Part shown: piece after piece, positions 26,770 to 35,837 of the stretch | Numbering within the stretch: the stretch's first letter is position 1 | How the letters are laid out: every line of letters begins with the position of its first letter | Assembly: GCA_028292745.1 (NCBI GenBank) | Contig: JAQGLT010000049.1 | Span: 1 to 52,192 of the forward strand | Length of the DNA stretch: 52,192 bases | Reading direction: 5' to 3' | Source: Polaromonas sp. | GTDB taxonomy: Bacteria > Pseudomonadota > Gammaproteobacteria > Burkholderiales > Burkholderiaceae_C | Made by a program: the position numbers and the translations under genes | The notes under the pieces: generated by a model | Told to the model about the DNA's origin: nothing | Database searches by the model: none | What the model saw: the letters and a program-made list of their open reading frames with translations, nothing else

Positions 26770-27665
26770 GCGGGGGCTCCCTGGCGTTTGCCTGCATGGT
26801 AGCGGCCAGTGCCCTGGGTGATCACGGCATCGGCGGCCAAAACCGTGCCGGGCTGGTATTCCGGCTGATCCAGCACCCGCTCGTAGAACGGTGCAAAGTC
26901 GATCCGCGCCAGGTCCAGCAATTCGTCCAGGCTGTCGATCACGAAGTAGGTTTCCTGAAAATCATCGATGCGGTAGTTTGTCCGCATCACCCGCTCCAGA
27001 TCAAAGCGCACGCGGTTGGGCGAAGCGTCGTCAAGCGCAAAAACGCTTTCCGAAGCCGACGAGGCAATGCCCGCGCCATAAATGCGAAGCCCGTCCTTTT
27101 GCCGGACCAGGCCAAACTCGACCGTGTACCAGTACACCCGCGCCAGCTTGTCCAGCACGCCGAGCTGCCGTGCCCGCAGGCCGCCGATGCCGTAGGCCTG
27201 GATGTAGTCGGCAATGGCCGGATTCATCAGCATGGGCACATGGCCGAAGACGTCATGAAACACGTCGGGCTCTTCCAGGTAGTCCAGTTCATGCGGCTTG
27301 CGGATGAACTGGCCGGCGGGGAAACGGCGGTTGGCCAGGTGCTCGAAGAACACCTCGTCGGGCACCAGACCTGGCACGGCGACCACCTGCCAGCCGGTGC
27401 GCTGCATAAGGATGTCTGACAAGCGGCGAAAGTCGGGAATCTCGTCGGCGTCCATCGGCAGCTCGGCCATGCCGCTGACAAATTCGTCGCAGGCCCGGCC
27501 CAGGAGCAGCCGGCTCTGGCGCTCGAACAGCGTCTTCCAGACCCCGTGTTCGGCCGGCGTGTACTGGTCCCAGCCCTGGTCGATGGTCCAGTCCGCTCGC
27601 TCGGGAGCCGCGGCATCGCCTGCTGCCAGCCCGTGTTTGGTGGGTTCATTCTGCGGTGCTTGCAT
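26766..27665 (-). CDS. phhA: Phenylalanine 4-monooxygenase
   Basis: This 299-residue bacterial aromatic amino acid hydroxylase converts L-phenylalanine to L-tyrosine with tetrahydropterin and O2. The non-heme iron ligands are visible as HDVFGH (His137, His142) and the Glu in YWYTVEFGL (Glu183). Flanking blocks DQYTPAEHGVWKTLFERQ and FDLERVMRTNYRIDDFQETY are family-typical. I chose the ATG at 27665, with AGGA seven bases upstream; an upstream in-frame start would run into phhB. It follows phhB by 16 bases, the usual hydroxylase/dehydratase pairing. Confidence 0.95.
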   Translation of the reverse strand: MQAPQNEPTKHGLAAGDAAAPERADWTIDQGWDQYTPAEHGVWKTLFERQSRLLLGRACDEFVSGMAELPMDADEIPDFRRLSDILMQRTGWQVVAVPGLVPDEVFFEHLANRRFPAGQFIRKPHELDYLEEPDVFHDVFGHVPMLMNPAIADYIQAYGIGGLRARQLGVLDKLARVYWYTVEFGLVRQKDGLRIYGAGIASSASESVFALDDASPNRVRFDLERVMRTNYRIDDFQETYFVIDSLDELLDLARIDFAPFYERVLDQPEYQPGTVLAADAVITQGTGRYHAGKRQGAPA

Positions 27666-27681
27666 GATGGGTCCTGGATCT

Positions 27682-28032
27682 TTAGCTTTCAACCAGAGGT
27701 CTGTCGAACTGGCCATAGGCGCGGTCAGCCGCTTGCGCCAACTCGATGTCGTTCATGGACAGACCATTGACATCATGTGTGGTCAAGGTGATTGACACGC
27801 GGTTGTAGACGTTCGACCATTCCGGGTGATGATCGGCTTTTTCAGCAACCACGGCAAGCTGAGTCATGAAGCCAAAGGCGTGCGCAAAGTCAGCAAACAA
27901 GAATTCACGGGTGATCAGACCGCCCCGGTCAGTATCGAATTGCCACTGGGGAAGACCTCTTAAATGTTCGCTAGCGGCTTGCGGGTCGAGCTTGCCTATA
28001 AGACTGGACGGCGCACCTGGCAGCGTGGTCAT
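27682..28032 (-). CDS. phhB: Pterin-4a-carbinolamine dehydratase
   Basis: This 116-residue cytoplasmic protein dehydrates the 4a-hydroxypterin made by PhhA, returning it toward the reduced cofactor. The family core is [20 protein letters not shown] (about 66-85), followed by [18 protein letters not shown]. The ATG at 28032 overlaps the fahA stop. Its position beside phhA makes the assignment secure; the older DCoH transcriptional role is not indicated. Confidence 0.94.
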   Translation of the reverse strand: MTTLPGAPSSLIGKLDPQAASEHLRGLPQWQFDTDRGGLITREFLFADFAHAFGFMTQLAVVAEKADHHPEWSNVYNRVSITLTTHDVNGLSMNDIELAQAADRAYGQFDRPLVES

Positions 28033-29321
28033 GGTGCCTTCCTTTCAGAAACCGCTGCGGGCAACACGGTGCCGCGGCATTCGCCAAAGCCGATGCGCCT
28101 GAAGCCCTCCTGCTGGCAGTAGCCGCGCAAGACGATGCTGTCGCCGTCTTCGAGCCAGCTGCGGGTCTCGCCGTTAGTCAAGTGCAAAGGCTGCTTGCCG
28201 CCCACGCTCAGCTCCATGAGAGAGCCGCCCTGCTCCGGATTCGGACCCGACAGCGTGCCCGATCCAAACAGGTCGCCGGCGCGCAGGTTGCAGCCATTGA
28301 CCGTATGGTGCGCCACCAGCTGGGCCACGGTCCAGTAGGCATCCCGGTAATTGGATTGCGAAATGCGCTCGCCGGGGTGGCCTTCCTGGCGCATCCGCTC
28401 GGTCTGCAGCCACACCTCCAGCTCAATATTGAAAGCGCCTTGTTCCCTATTAGCAGTCGATTGAAGGTAATCCAGTGGTTCAGGGTCGCCTTCGGGCCGG
28501 CTGAACGGCGCACGAAACGGCGCCAGCGCGTCGACCGTGACCATCCAGGGCGAAAGCGTGCTGGCAAAGTTTTTCGACAGGAACGGCCCCAGAGGCTGGT
28601 ACTCCCAGGCCTGGATGTCGCGCGCGCTCCAGTCATTGAACAGGCCCACGCCGAAGACATGGTCCTCCGCGCTGGCCATGGCGATGGACTCGCCCAGAAC
28701 GTTTGGACGGCCGATCAGCACACCGATCTCCAGTTCGTAGTCCAGCCGGCGGCAAGGACCCAAGCTGGGAACGGCCTGGTCAGCGGCCTTGGTCTGCCCT
28801 ATGGGCCGGCGAAAGCTCTGGCCGCTTGGCACGATGCTGGAGGCCCGGCCGTGGTAGCCGATGGGAATCCACTTGTAATTGGGCAGCAATGGGTTGTCGG
28901 GACGCAGTTGCTTGCCAATGGTGGTGGCGTGGTGCACGCTGGTGTAGAAGTCGGTGTAGTCGCCGATCTGGCAGGGCAGGCCGAGTTCCACCTCGGATTG
29001 GGGCCGCAGTGCGGCCTTGAAGGTGTTTTGCTGCGTGCTGCCCACGCGCAAGCCTTCCGAAATGGCTTGGCGCACGCTGCGCCTGACCTCAGGGAGCAGG
29101 CGCATGAGCCGGTTCATGTCACAGCTGTCGATGACCTTGGCCGCGCGCAGGTCCAGCACCTGGTCGCCAATGGCCACTCCGATGCGCCAGTCGGCATCGT
29201 CCTCACCGCGAAAGCGGCCAAAGGGCAGGTTTTGAATCGGAAAGTCGCTCCCGGTGTCATTGGCTGACTCGACCCAGCTTTGCAGCGCCGGGTCGTGGGT
29301 GCCGTCAATCGCGAGGCTCAT
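28029..29321 (-). CDS. fahA: Fumarylacetoacetase
   Basis: This 430-residue enzyme hydrolyses fumarylacetoacetate to fumarate and acetoacetate, the last step of tyrosine breakdown. It shows [19 protein letters not shown] with the metal Asp and catalytic His, [25 protein letters not shown] with acidic metal ligands, [19 protein letters not shown] and [21 protein letters not shown] chose the ATG at 29321, which overlaps the stop of the VOC gene by four bases; longer starts would read through that gene. It is collinear with full-length homologs including the C-terminal [16 protein letters not shown]. Confidence 0.95.
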   Translation of the reverse strand: MSLAIDGTHDPALQSWVESANDTGSDFPIQNLPFGRFRGEDDADWRIGVAIGDQVLDLRAAKVIDSCDMNRLMRLLPEVRRSVRQAISEGLRVGSTQQNTFKAALRPQSEVELGLPCQIGDYTDFYTSVHHATTIGKQLRPDNPLLPNYKWIPIGYHGRASSIVPSGQSFRRPIGQTKAADQAVPSLGPCRRLDYELEIGVLIGRPNVLGESIAMASAEDHVFGVGLFNDWSARDIQAWEYQPLGPFLSKNFASTLSPWMVTVDALAPFRAPFSRPEGDPEPLDYLQSTANREQGAFNIELEVWLQTERMRQEGHPGERISQSNYRDAYWTVAQLVAHHTVNGCNLRAGDLFGSGTLSGPNPEQGGSLMELSVGGKQPLHLTNGETRSWLEDGDSIVLRGYCQQEGFRRIGFGECRGTVLPAAVSERKAP

Positions 29322-29866
29322 GACTGGAACTCCCGCTGGTGCAAGAAGGCGGCATGCGCGGGCGCGCGTTTTGTCTTGGACCAGTCTTCGAGCATGTCCC
29401 ACTTCACCGCGTCCAGGCGGCTGATCATGGCGTCTTCCTCGGGGTCCGGGCACGCCAGTTCCAGGCGATGGCCGTTCGGGTCAAAGAAATACACCGAGTG
29501 GAAGGCGCCATGGTCGGTCACGCCCAGCACATCGACGCCGTTGGCCTGCAGGTGTGCCTTGAATTCCAGCAGCTCGGCCCGGTCCTTGACCCGAAAAGCG
29601 ATGTGCTGCACCCAATCGGGCGTGTTGGGGTCGCGTCCCATGGGCGGCTGCGTCGGCAGTTCAAAAAAGGCCAGCACGTTGCCCTGACCGGCATCCATGA
29701 AGACATGCATATACGGATCAGGCGCCTTGGTGGAAGGCACCTCGTTCTCGGCAATGGCCAGCACGAAGTCCATGCGGAGCATTTTCTGGTACCAAAGCAC
29801 GGTTTCCTTGGCGTCCTTGCAGCGGTAGGCGACGTGGTGGATGCGGTCGATTTTCATGGAGGTCAT
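29318..29866 (-). CDS. VOC-superfamily (glyoxalase-like) protein in the tyrosine operon
   Basis: This 182-residue protein has two beta-alpha-beta-beta-beta modules: [15 protein letters not shown] at the start and [19 protein letters not shown] near 84-102. Potential metal ligands His11, Glu69 (AFFEL), His88 and Glu136 (GHRLEL) follow the His-Glu-His-Glu pattern of glyoxalase I, not the two-His-one-Glu facial triad of extradiol dioxygenases. It overlaps both hpd and fahA by four bases, so it is made in step with them. Its reaction is unknown; in this position an isomerase step of the pathway is conceivable. Confidence 0.8.
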   Translation of the reverse strand: MTSMKIDRIHHVAYRCKDAKETVLWYQKMLRMDFVLAIAENEVPSTKAPDPYMHVFMDAGQGNVLAFFELPTQPPMGRDPNTPDWVQHIAFRVKDRAELLEFKAHLQANGVDVLGVTDHGAFHSVYFFDPNGHRLELACPDPEEDAMISRLDAVKWDMLEDWSKTKRAPAHAAFLHQREFQS

Positions 29867-30942
29867 GCCTCCACGCTCAGCGCGCCGCGCTGAATCTGGT
29901 CGCGCTCAAGCGACTCGAACAGCGCCTTGAAGTTGCCTTCGCCAAAGCCTTCATCGCCTTTTCTCTGGATGAACTCGAAGAACACCGGCCCGAACTGGGG
30001 CTGCGAGAATATCTGCAGCAGCAGGCGCGGCGTGCCGCCCTCGGTGGAGCCGTCGAGCAGGATGCCGCGCGTTTGCAACGCAGTGACGGGCTGGCCGTGG
30101 CCGGGCAGGCGGCCGTCGAGCATTTCGTAGTAGCTGTCGCTGGGCGCGGTCATGAGCGGCACGCCCGCCAGCGCCAGCCGGTCCACGGTGGCCGGCAGGT
30201 CGTCGCAGATCAGCGCAATATGCTGAATGCCCTCGCCGTTGAACTTCAGCAGGTACTCTTCGATCTGCCCGCCGCCCTGCTTGGATTCTTCGTTCAGCGG
30301 GATACGGATCATGCCGTCGGGCGCGGTCAGGGCCTTCGAGGTCAGGCCGGTGTACTCGCCCTGAATGTCGAAAAAACGGATTTCGCGGAAGTTGAAGAGC
30401 CGCTCGTAGAAGTCTGCCCAGAATGCCATGCGGCCCCGGTACACGTTGTGCGTCAGGTGGTCGATCAGTTTCAGGCCATGGCCGACCGGATGCCGATCAA
30501 CGCCTTCGATAAAGTGAAAGTCAATGTCGTAGATCGACTTGCCGTCCTCGAAGCGGTCGATCAGGTACAGCGGCGCGCCGCCGATGCCCTTGATGGCCGG
30601 CAGGCGCAGTTCCATCGGCCCGGTCGGAATTTCAATCGGCTGGGCGCCCAGTTCGAGCGCGCGGTTGTACGCCAGGTGCGCATCCTTGACGCGAAACGCC
30701 ATGCCGCAGGCGCTGGGGCCGTGCTCGGCGGCAAAGTAGCCGGCAAGGCTTTTCGGCTCACGGTTGACGATGAAATTGATCTCGCCCTGGCGGTACAGCA
30801 CCACGTCCTTGGAGCGGTGCTTGGCCACCAGGGTAAAGCCCATGCGCTCGAACACCGGCTCCAGCACGCCAGGCATGGGCGAGGCGAACTCGACGAATTC
30901 AAAGCCCATCAGGCCCATCGGGTTGTCAAATAAATCAGCCAT
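29863..30942 (-). CDS. hpd: 4-Hydroxyphenylpyruvate dioxygenase
   Basis: This 359-residue non-heme iron enzyme converts 4-hydroxyphenylpyruvate to homogentisate. The iron ligands are seen as His162 (LIDHLTHNV), His241 (GIQHIAL) and Glu323 (FFEFIQRKG). The C-terminal helix block [18 protein letters not shown] is characteristic of HPPD. I prefer the ATG at 30942, which has GGAG at a suitable spacing; a GTG nine bases upstream would sit too close to it. It is the first gene of a six-gene operon in which successive genes mostly overlap by four bases. Confidence 0.95.
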   Translation of the reverse strand: MADLFDNPMGLMGFEFVEFASPMPGVLEPVFERMGFTLVAKHRSKDVVLYRQGEINFIVNREPKSLAGYFAAEHGPSACGMAFRVKDAHLAYNRALELGAQPIEIPTGPMELRLPAIKGIGGAPLYLIDRFEDGKSIYDIDFHFIEGVDRHPVGHGLKLIDHLTHNVYRGRMAFWADFYERLFNFREIRFFDIQGEYTGLTSKALTAPDGMIRIPLNEESKQGGGQIEEYLLKFNGEGIQHIALICDDLPATVDRLALAGVPLMTAPSDSYYEMLDGRLPGHGQPVTALQTRGILLDGSTEGGTPRLLLQIFSQPQFGPVFFEFIQRKGDEGFGEGNFKALFESLERDQIQRGALSVEA

Positions 30943-31033
30943 TCGAAACACTCCACTTATGAATTGTCAATAATCAACGAATCAAGCCAGGTGCTCAAGC
31001 GCTACGGGATCAAGCCACTGCGCGCACCTGGGA

Positions 31034-32014
31034 TCAATCGAGCGTAATGCCGGATTTTTTCGCCAGCGCGGCATAGCGCGCCATCTCGCTGCGAAGATAC
31101 TGTGCCGCCGCCTCGGGCGTGCTTGGCTTGATGATGTTGCCCTGCTTGGCCATGGCCTCCTTGGTTTCCGGCGTGTCGTAGGCAGCGACAAAGGCCGCAT
31201 GGATGCGCTTGACCTGCTCAGGCGGCAGCTTGGCCGGTCCCAGCACGGCAAACCAGCCTTCGATCTCGTAGTTCGGCAAACCCTGCTCGGCAATGGTCGG
31301 AATCTCCGGTGCCGCAGGGCTGCGGGTTTTGCCGCACAGGCCAATGGCCCGCAGGGCGCCGCTTTTGATATGGGCCTGCGCCGCCGGCAAGGCCACCACG
31401 CCCATTTCAACCTGTCCGCCAATCAGATCTGTGACCATGGCGCCGGTGCTTTTGTAGGGAATGTGGCGGATGACCACCTTGGCCTCGTCCACGAACATCT
31501 CGCCGGCCAGGTGGATCACGGTGCCATTGCCCGAGGACGCATAGTTGTAGACATCGGGCTTGGCCTTGAGCAGCGCGACCAGTTCATTGACGTTGGTCGC
31601 CGCCACCTTGGCCGGGTTGACCACCAGCACGAAAGGAGTGGCGCCAATCACCGAAATCGGCGTGAAGTCGGCCAGGGTGTCATAGGGAATCTTTTTATAG
31701 ACGCTCGGGTTGATGACATGGTTGTTGGACACCACGCCAATCGTCAAGCCGTCGGGCGCGGCCTTGGTCAGGGTGGAGGCTCCGGTGATGCCGCCAGCGC
31801 CCGGCAGGTTCTCCACGACAACGCCTTGGCCGCCCAGGGCCTTCGTCAGTGACGGCAAGGCAGCCCGCACGATGGTGTCGACGCCCGAGCCCGCGCCGAC
31901 CGGCAGGATCACGCGCAACACACGGTCGCTTTGCGCCCAGGCGGGCAATGATGCCAAGGCGCCGGCATTGGCAGCCCACACAAGGGCGGAACGGCGGGTG
32001 AGGGATGAAGTCAT
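31034..32014 (-). CDS. TctC/Bug-family periplasmic solute receptor (3)
   Basis: This 326-residue predicted periplasmic receptor has a signal peptide with LTRRSALVWAANAGALASL and a PAWAQ cleavage region. Mature blocks are LRVILPVGAGSGVDTIVR, VVVENLPGAGGITGAST, IGVVSNNHVINPSVYKKIP, YASSGNGTVIHLAGE and HIPYKSTGAMVTDLIGG. CCGGAGACC precedes the ATG. It is the third gene of a CoA-lyase/CoA-transferase/receptor operon. It is notably similar to receptor 4 (34782-35762), sharing GVVSNNHVI, TPISVIGATP-like and EGWFA blocks, which suggests a local duplication. Confidence 0.9.
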   Translation of the reverse strand: MTSSLTRRSALVWAANAGALASLPAWAQSDRVLRVILPVGAGSGVDTIVRAALPSLTKALGGQGVVVENLPGAGGITGASTLTKAAPDGLTIGVVSNNHVINPSVYKKIPYDTLADFTPISVIGATPFVLVVNPAKVAATNVNELVALLKAKPDVYNYASSGNGTVIHLAGEMFVDEAKVVIRHIPYKSTGAMVTDLIGGQVEMGVVALPAAQAHIKSGALRAIGLCGKTRSPAAPEIPTIAEQGLPNYEIEGWFAVLGPAKLPPEQVKRIHAAFVAAYDTPETKEAMAKQGNIIKPSTPEAAAQYLRSEMARYAALAKKSGITLD

Positions 32015-32072
32015 GTGAAGGTCTCCGGTTTTAGGTTTAAAAAGCTCAAATAGAACAGGTCTGATGCGTGAT

Positions 32073-33239
32073 TTAACGGCTCGCCACGCTTTCGAGCAGG
32101 GCGCCCAGCACTTCTTCGGTATGTTCGCCGATGCGGGCCAGCGGCTGGCGCACGCCGGGACGGCGCCCGCCCATTGTCAGCGGCAGCAGCACCACGTCGG
32201 TCATGCCGCCGTCCTCGGTCTGCATGGGCGCCAATCCGCCACTGGCCAACAGGTGCGGGTCGCTCACCAGCTGGTCGGGCCGCATGATGGGCGCATAAGG
32301 AATGCCAGCGGCCTCCAGCTTGAGCGACAACTCGTCGGCCTGGCGGTGCTTGAGGATTTCACCTAGTTTGATGAGCAAGGCGGGTCGAACCGCCACGCGC
32401 TGGGCATTGGTCTGCAGGCCCGGGTCGGCCACCAGCTCGGGGCATTCCAGCACCCGGCACAAGGTCAGCCACTGCTTGTCATTGACCGCGCCGATGAACA
32501 GTTGCTCGCCATCGGCCAGGGTGAACACGTCGTACACGCTCCAGGCCGACACGCGCGAAGGCATGGGCGGCGGCGCCTCGCCCGTCATCTGGAACTGCTG
32601 CATGTGCTGGGCGCTCAAGAAAACGCAGTTTTCGAAAAGAGCGCTTTGAATCTCCTGGCCAGCGCCGGTCTTGTCGCGCTCGCGCAGCGCGGCCAGCACG
32701 CCAATCGAGCCGAACATGCCGCCCATGATGTCGTTCACCGAGGTGCCCGCGCGCAGCGGCCGGCCTTCGGGGCCGGTCATGTACGACAAGCCGCCCATCA
32801 TCTGCACCACCTCGTCGAGTGCCAGCCGCTTTTCATAGGGACCGGGCAGAAAGCCCTTGTGGCTGACGTAGATCAGGCGTGGGTTGTCGGCTTTGAGGGT
32901 GTCGTAGTCCAGGCCGAGCTTGGCCATCAGGCCAGGTCGAAAGTTCTCCAGCAGCACGTCGCACTGGGCAATTAAGGCCTTGGCGGTGGCTTGGCCTTCG
33001 TCGGTCGTGATGTCGAGCACCACGCTTTTTTTATTGCGGTTGAAGCTGCGGAAAAACCCGATGCCCAGACCCGGCAGGCAGCGCGTCTTGTCGCCGCCGG
33101 GCGGTTCGATCTTGATGACTTCGGCGCCCAGGTCGGCCAGGATCATGCCGCAGGTGGGGCCCATCACCATGTGGGTGAATTCGATGACGCGAACCCCTTC
33201 CAGGGGCAGCCCGGTCGGCGCAGTAGTGGTTTGGCTCAT
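32073..33239 (-). CDS. Class III CoA-transferase (CaiB/BaiF family) (2)
   Basis: This 388-residue CoA-transferase has EGVRVIEFTHMVMGPTCGMI (14-33), LGAEVIKIEPPGGDKTR, RSFNRNKKSVVLDITTDEG, LLENFRPGLMAKLGLDY and KRLALDEVVQMMGGL, whose Asp142 is the expected nucleophile. GGAGA precedes the ATG. It lies 40 bases after the CoA-lyase-like gene and 58 bases before receptor 3. The pairing of a class III transferase with an HMGL-type lyase suggests that a 3-hydroxy-3-methyl acid is activated to its CoA ester and then cleaved, as in citramalate or 3-hydroxy-3-methylglutarate metabolism; the exact acid is inference. Confidence 0.9.
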   Translation of the reverse strand: MSQTTTAPTGLPLEGVRVIEFTHMVMGPTCGMILADLGAEVIKIEPPGGDKTRCLPGLGIGFFRSFNRNKKSVVLDITTDEGQATAKALIAQCDVLLENFRPGLMAKLGLDYDTLKADNPRLIYVSHKGFLPGPYEKRLALDEVVQMMGGLSYMTGPEGRPLRAGTSVNDIMGGMFGSIGVLAALRERDKTGAGQEIQSALFENCVFLSAQHMQQFQMTGEAPPPMPSRVSAWSVYDVFTLADGEQLFIGAVNDKQWLTLCRVLECPELVADPGLQTNAQRVAVRPALLIKLGEILKHRQADELSLKLEAAGIPYAPIMRPDQLVSDPHLLASGGLAPMQTEDGGMTDVVLLPLTMGGRRPGVRQPLARIGEHTEEVLGALLESVASR

Positions 33240-33279
33240 GGTTTGTGTCTCCGGTAGAGTTCAGTCATTCAGTAAAGGG

Positions 33280-34257
33280 TCAGAAAGCTGCAGCGGCAAG
33301 CTTGAAATTTTTGGGAAGGCCCGCGCGCCACAGCGCGCCATGCGTGGCCTCGCCGGCCAGCCAGCCTACGACCTTGGCGCGTAGCGCCAGCAGTGCGTCG
33401 ATGTCCAGCCCGGTATCCACGCCCATGGCTTCGAGCATGAACGCCAGGTCTTCGCTCGATGCGTTGCCGCTGGCGCCCGGCGCATGCGGGCAGCCGCCAA
33501 TGCCGGCCAGCGACGCGTCAAAGCGGGCAACGCCCAGCTGCAGGGCAGCGGCTGCGTTGGCCAGCGCGAGCCCCCGCGTGTCGTGGAAGTGCCCGCAGCA
33601 AAAGCGGTCGCCGGCAATTTTGAGCGCCTGCTCGACCAAGGTGCTGACGGCATAAGGGTTGGCATAGCCGACCGTGTCGGCCAGGCTGACGCGGTCGGCG
33701 CCGGCGTCGAGCAAGGCCTGCAGCAGGCGCAATACCTCGGAAACTTCGACATTGCCCTGCAGGGTGCAGCCCCACGCCGTGCCGACGCCGCCTTCGATGA
33801 GGGTCTTGCTGCCCGATGCATCGCGCGCCGCACGGATACGGCCCAGTTCGGCCACCACGTCATCGGGTGTCTTGCGCAGATTGGCCAGGCTGTGCGCATG
33901 GCTGGCCGACAGCGGCAGGATCATCAGGTCGGCATGACCGTCGATCGCGCGCTCCGCGCCCTTCAGGTTAGGCACCAGCACCGAGGCGAAAAGACCGGGC
34001 AGCGTCTTGGCATAGGCCAGCACCTCGGCCGTATCAGCCAATTGCGGCATCAGTTTGGGGGGCACAAAGGAGCCTACCTCGATCTCGCGCTGGCCGCACG
34101 CGTAGGCATCCCGAATCCATTCGAACTTATGCGCAGTCGGCAAAATGGTGGCGACGCTTTGCAGCCCGTCACGCAGCCCGACTTCGCGGATGACGGCGCG
34201 CGGCGGCAGGCTGCTTGCGTGGGATAAAGAAGAAGTGACCGGTTGCGAGGAATTCAT
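33280..34257 (-). CDS. Hydroxymethylglutaryl-CoA lyase-like protein
   Basis: This 325-residue TIM-barrel enzyme belongs to the HMGL family, which cleaves 3-hydroxy-3-methyl acyl-CoAs. It has AVIREVGLRDGLQSV near residue 20 (metal Asp and catalytic Arg), EVGSFVPPKLMPQLAD, GHFHDTRGLALAN with metal histidines and IGGCPHAPGASGNASSEDL near 260, the HMG-CoA lyase signature containing the active-site Cys. I chose the ATG at 34257; a GTG eight codons upstream is possible. It heads the operon with the CoA-transferase and receptor 3. Two inverted repeats lie about 70-125 bases upstream. The substrate may be HMG-CoA or a related hydroxyacyl-CoA. Confidence 0.88.
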   Translation of the reverse strand: MNSSQPVTSSLSHASSLPPRAVIREVGLRDGLQSVATILPTAHKFEWIRDAYACGQREIEVGSFVPPKLMPQLADTAEVLAYAKTLPGLFASVLVPNLKGAERAIDGHADLMILPLSASHAHSLANLRKTPDDVVAELGRIRAARDASGSKTLIEGGVGTAWGCTLQGNVEVSEVLRLLQALLDAGADRVSLADTVGYANPYAVSTLVEQALKIAGDRFCCGHFHDTRGLALANAAAALQLGVARFDASLAGIGGCPHAPGASGNASSEDLAFMLEAMGVDTGLDIDALLALRAKVVGWLAGEATHGALWRAGLPKNFKLAAAAF

Positions 34258-34326
34258 AGCGTGCTCGATAGGATGATTCACGGTTGAGTAACGACGTTGA
34301 GGCCACTCAATTCATTAGTGTAAAAG

Positions 34327-34381
34327 TTCTGTTTAATACAGAAAATGGTATTTTTAACCTATGAACGTTCCATTTTGGAAC
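34327..34381 (-). promoter_or_regulatory. Two inverted repeats upstream of the CoA-lyase operon
   Basis: GTTCC-atttt-GGAAC (34367-34381) and TTCTGT-ttaat-ACAGAA (34327-34343) both have 5-base spacers. The first matches the core of the perfect repeat at 35863-35883 in front of the nearby LysR gene, so a shared regulator is likely. Both lie in an AT-rich stretch unlike the surrounding coding DNA. Confidence 0.55.
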
Positions 34382-34429
34382 TTTTACAAGCACTGTCTCT
34401 GAGTCTGTTCCTCTAGTTAAAAGATTAAT

Positions 34430-34660
34430 TCAAGGCCAGCAAGGCTGGAACACAAGGATCATCTTCAAGCGAATGAGCGAATCGAAGACCTTGTTATCAA
34501 GCATTTTTCGCGCAGCTCGTCGCAAAGATGTTTGACCGGGTTGAACTCGGGCGCGTTGGGCGGCAACGGCATCAGCTACGTATCGGGCGAATGACATGGC
34601 GCCGGTGACCGGCTCGACGGCGGCATAAGCGCAGGGGGATTCGTAGGCAAGCATGGCCTG
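34430..34660 (-). pseudogene. IS630-family transposase remnant (internally deleted, frameshifted)
   Basis: On the minus strand, CAYAAVEPVTGAMSF (about 34590-34640) matches the middle of IS630 transposases. It is followed, in another frame and after a stop, by LMPLPPNAPEFNPVKHLCDE, the block carrying the last catalytic acidic residue. A further frame change gives DNKVFDSLIRL. The segment between the first two blocks is missing. It is clearly dead and lies in the gap between receptor 4 and the CoA-lyase operon. The rest of the 525-base gap (34258-34781) holds the inverted repeats described separately and nothing else I can recognise. Confidence 0.75.
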
Positions 34661-34781
34661 ACGTAGGGAAGAGCAGCTTGAGCACCGCTTCGTTTCCTTG
34701 TTTTATCGGGCCTTGATGAAATTCCACAGAACCAGAATTGCAAAATTCTGACCCTGTTGATAGGCAAATGGAATCAGAGGC

Positions 34782-35762
34782 CTATCGCCGTTCGATACCC
34801 GCACGTTTGACCACCCGTGCATAGCGATGCAACTCATTGCTGAAGAATTCCTTGGCGAACTCGGGGGAACTCACCTTGATGGTGTTGCCCTGCCGGGCCA
34901 TGGCTTCTTTGACCTCGGGTGTGGAAAACGCGGTAGTCAACGCACCATGAAGGCGCTTGATTTTTTCGGCTGGCAAATCTTTTGGCCCTATGGCAGCGAA
35001 CCATCCTTCAACCACATAAAACGGGGAGCCCGCCTCAGACGAGGTCGGGATATTGGGGGCCGACGCGCTTCGGCCCAGCGATGAAATGCACAGCGCCCGC
35101 AATTGTCCTGCTTTAACTTGATTGGCCACAGCCGGCAACGCGGCCACTCCCCATGCGATCTTGCCCGCCATGATGTCCTGCATCATGGGAGCGAAGCCGC
35201 TGTAGGGAATATGCGGCGAAAAGGTTCGCGTCAAGTCCTTGAAGATTTCCGCAGCCAAATGCAGGATCGTGCCGTTTCCCGAGGATCCAAAGCTGTATTT
35301 CCCTGGGTTGGCCTTGAGCAGGGCGATGAATTCTTTCAGGTCTTTAACTGGCAAACGTGGATCGACCACCAGGGCCATCGGCGTGGCACCAAGCACCGCA
35401 ATCGGCGTGATGTCGGCAACCGGATCAAAGGGCAGCGTCTTGAGCACGCTGGGATAAATCACATGGTTGTTGGATACCACGCCCAGGGTCAGGCCGTCTG
35501 GAGCCGACTTGATGAGCGCTTGCGAACCCACCACTCCGCCCATGCCGGGCTGGTTTTCGACGACGATTGACTGCCCCAGTGCCTTGGCCAACTCCGGGCT
35601 GAATGCGCGCGTGATGCCATCCACGCCAGAGCCAGAGGACACCGGCAGGATGATCTTGACAGGCTGGTCTGACTGCGCCCAGGTGCTTGTCGGGACAGCC
35701 AATGCCGTGGCCAAAGTGGTCAAGGTCTGGCGGCGGTTGAGGGAAAATTGAAATCCATGCAT
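34782..35762 (-). CDS. TctC/Bug-family periplasmic solute receptor (4)
   Basis: This 326-residue receptor has a signal peptide with LNRRQTLTTLATALAVP and STWAQ cleavage region. Mature blocks are VKIILPVSSGSGVDGITRAF, VVENQPGMGGVVGSQ, LGVVSNNHVIYPSVLKTLP, FGSSGNGTILHLAAE and HIPYSGFAPMMQDIMAG. I chose the ATG at 35762, with GGAG seven bases upstream; an in-frame ATG at 35774 overlaps that site. It is divergent from a LysR gene. No enzyme gene follows directly; an IS630 remnant separates it from the CoA-lyase operon, with which it may once have been contiguous. Confidence 0.9.
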   Translation of the reverse strand: MHGFQFSLNRRQTLTTLATALAVPTSTWAQSDQPVKIILPVSSGSGVDGITRAFSPELAKALGQSIVVENQPGMGGVVGSQALIKSAPDGLTLGVVSNNHVIYPSVLKTLPFDPVADITPIAVLGATPMALVVDPRLPVKDLKEFIALLKANPGKYSFGSSGNGTILHLAAEIFKDLTRTFSPHIPYSGFAPMMQDIMAGKIAWGVAALPAVANQVKAGQLRALCISSLGRSASAPNIPTSSEAGSPFYVVEGWFAAIGPKDLPAEKIKRLHGALTTAFSTPEVKEAMARQGNTIKVSSPEFAKEFFSNELHRYARVVKRAGIERR

Positions 35763-35837
35763 GAAAGTCTCCATTTAATGCAATAGGCCGTTGTAATTAT
35801 TTAAACCTCGACCACAAGTTTAGTATTTCCAAAATTT

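Noticed and set aside
29318..29866. VOC protein as a homogentisate-cleaving extradiol dioxygenase
   Set aside because: The ligand set looks like His-Glu-His-Glu of glyoxalase I and the length is short for a two-domain extradiol enzyme.
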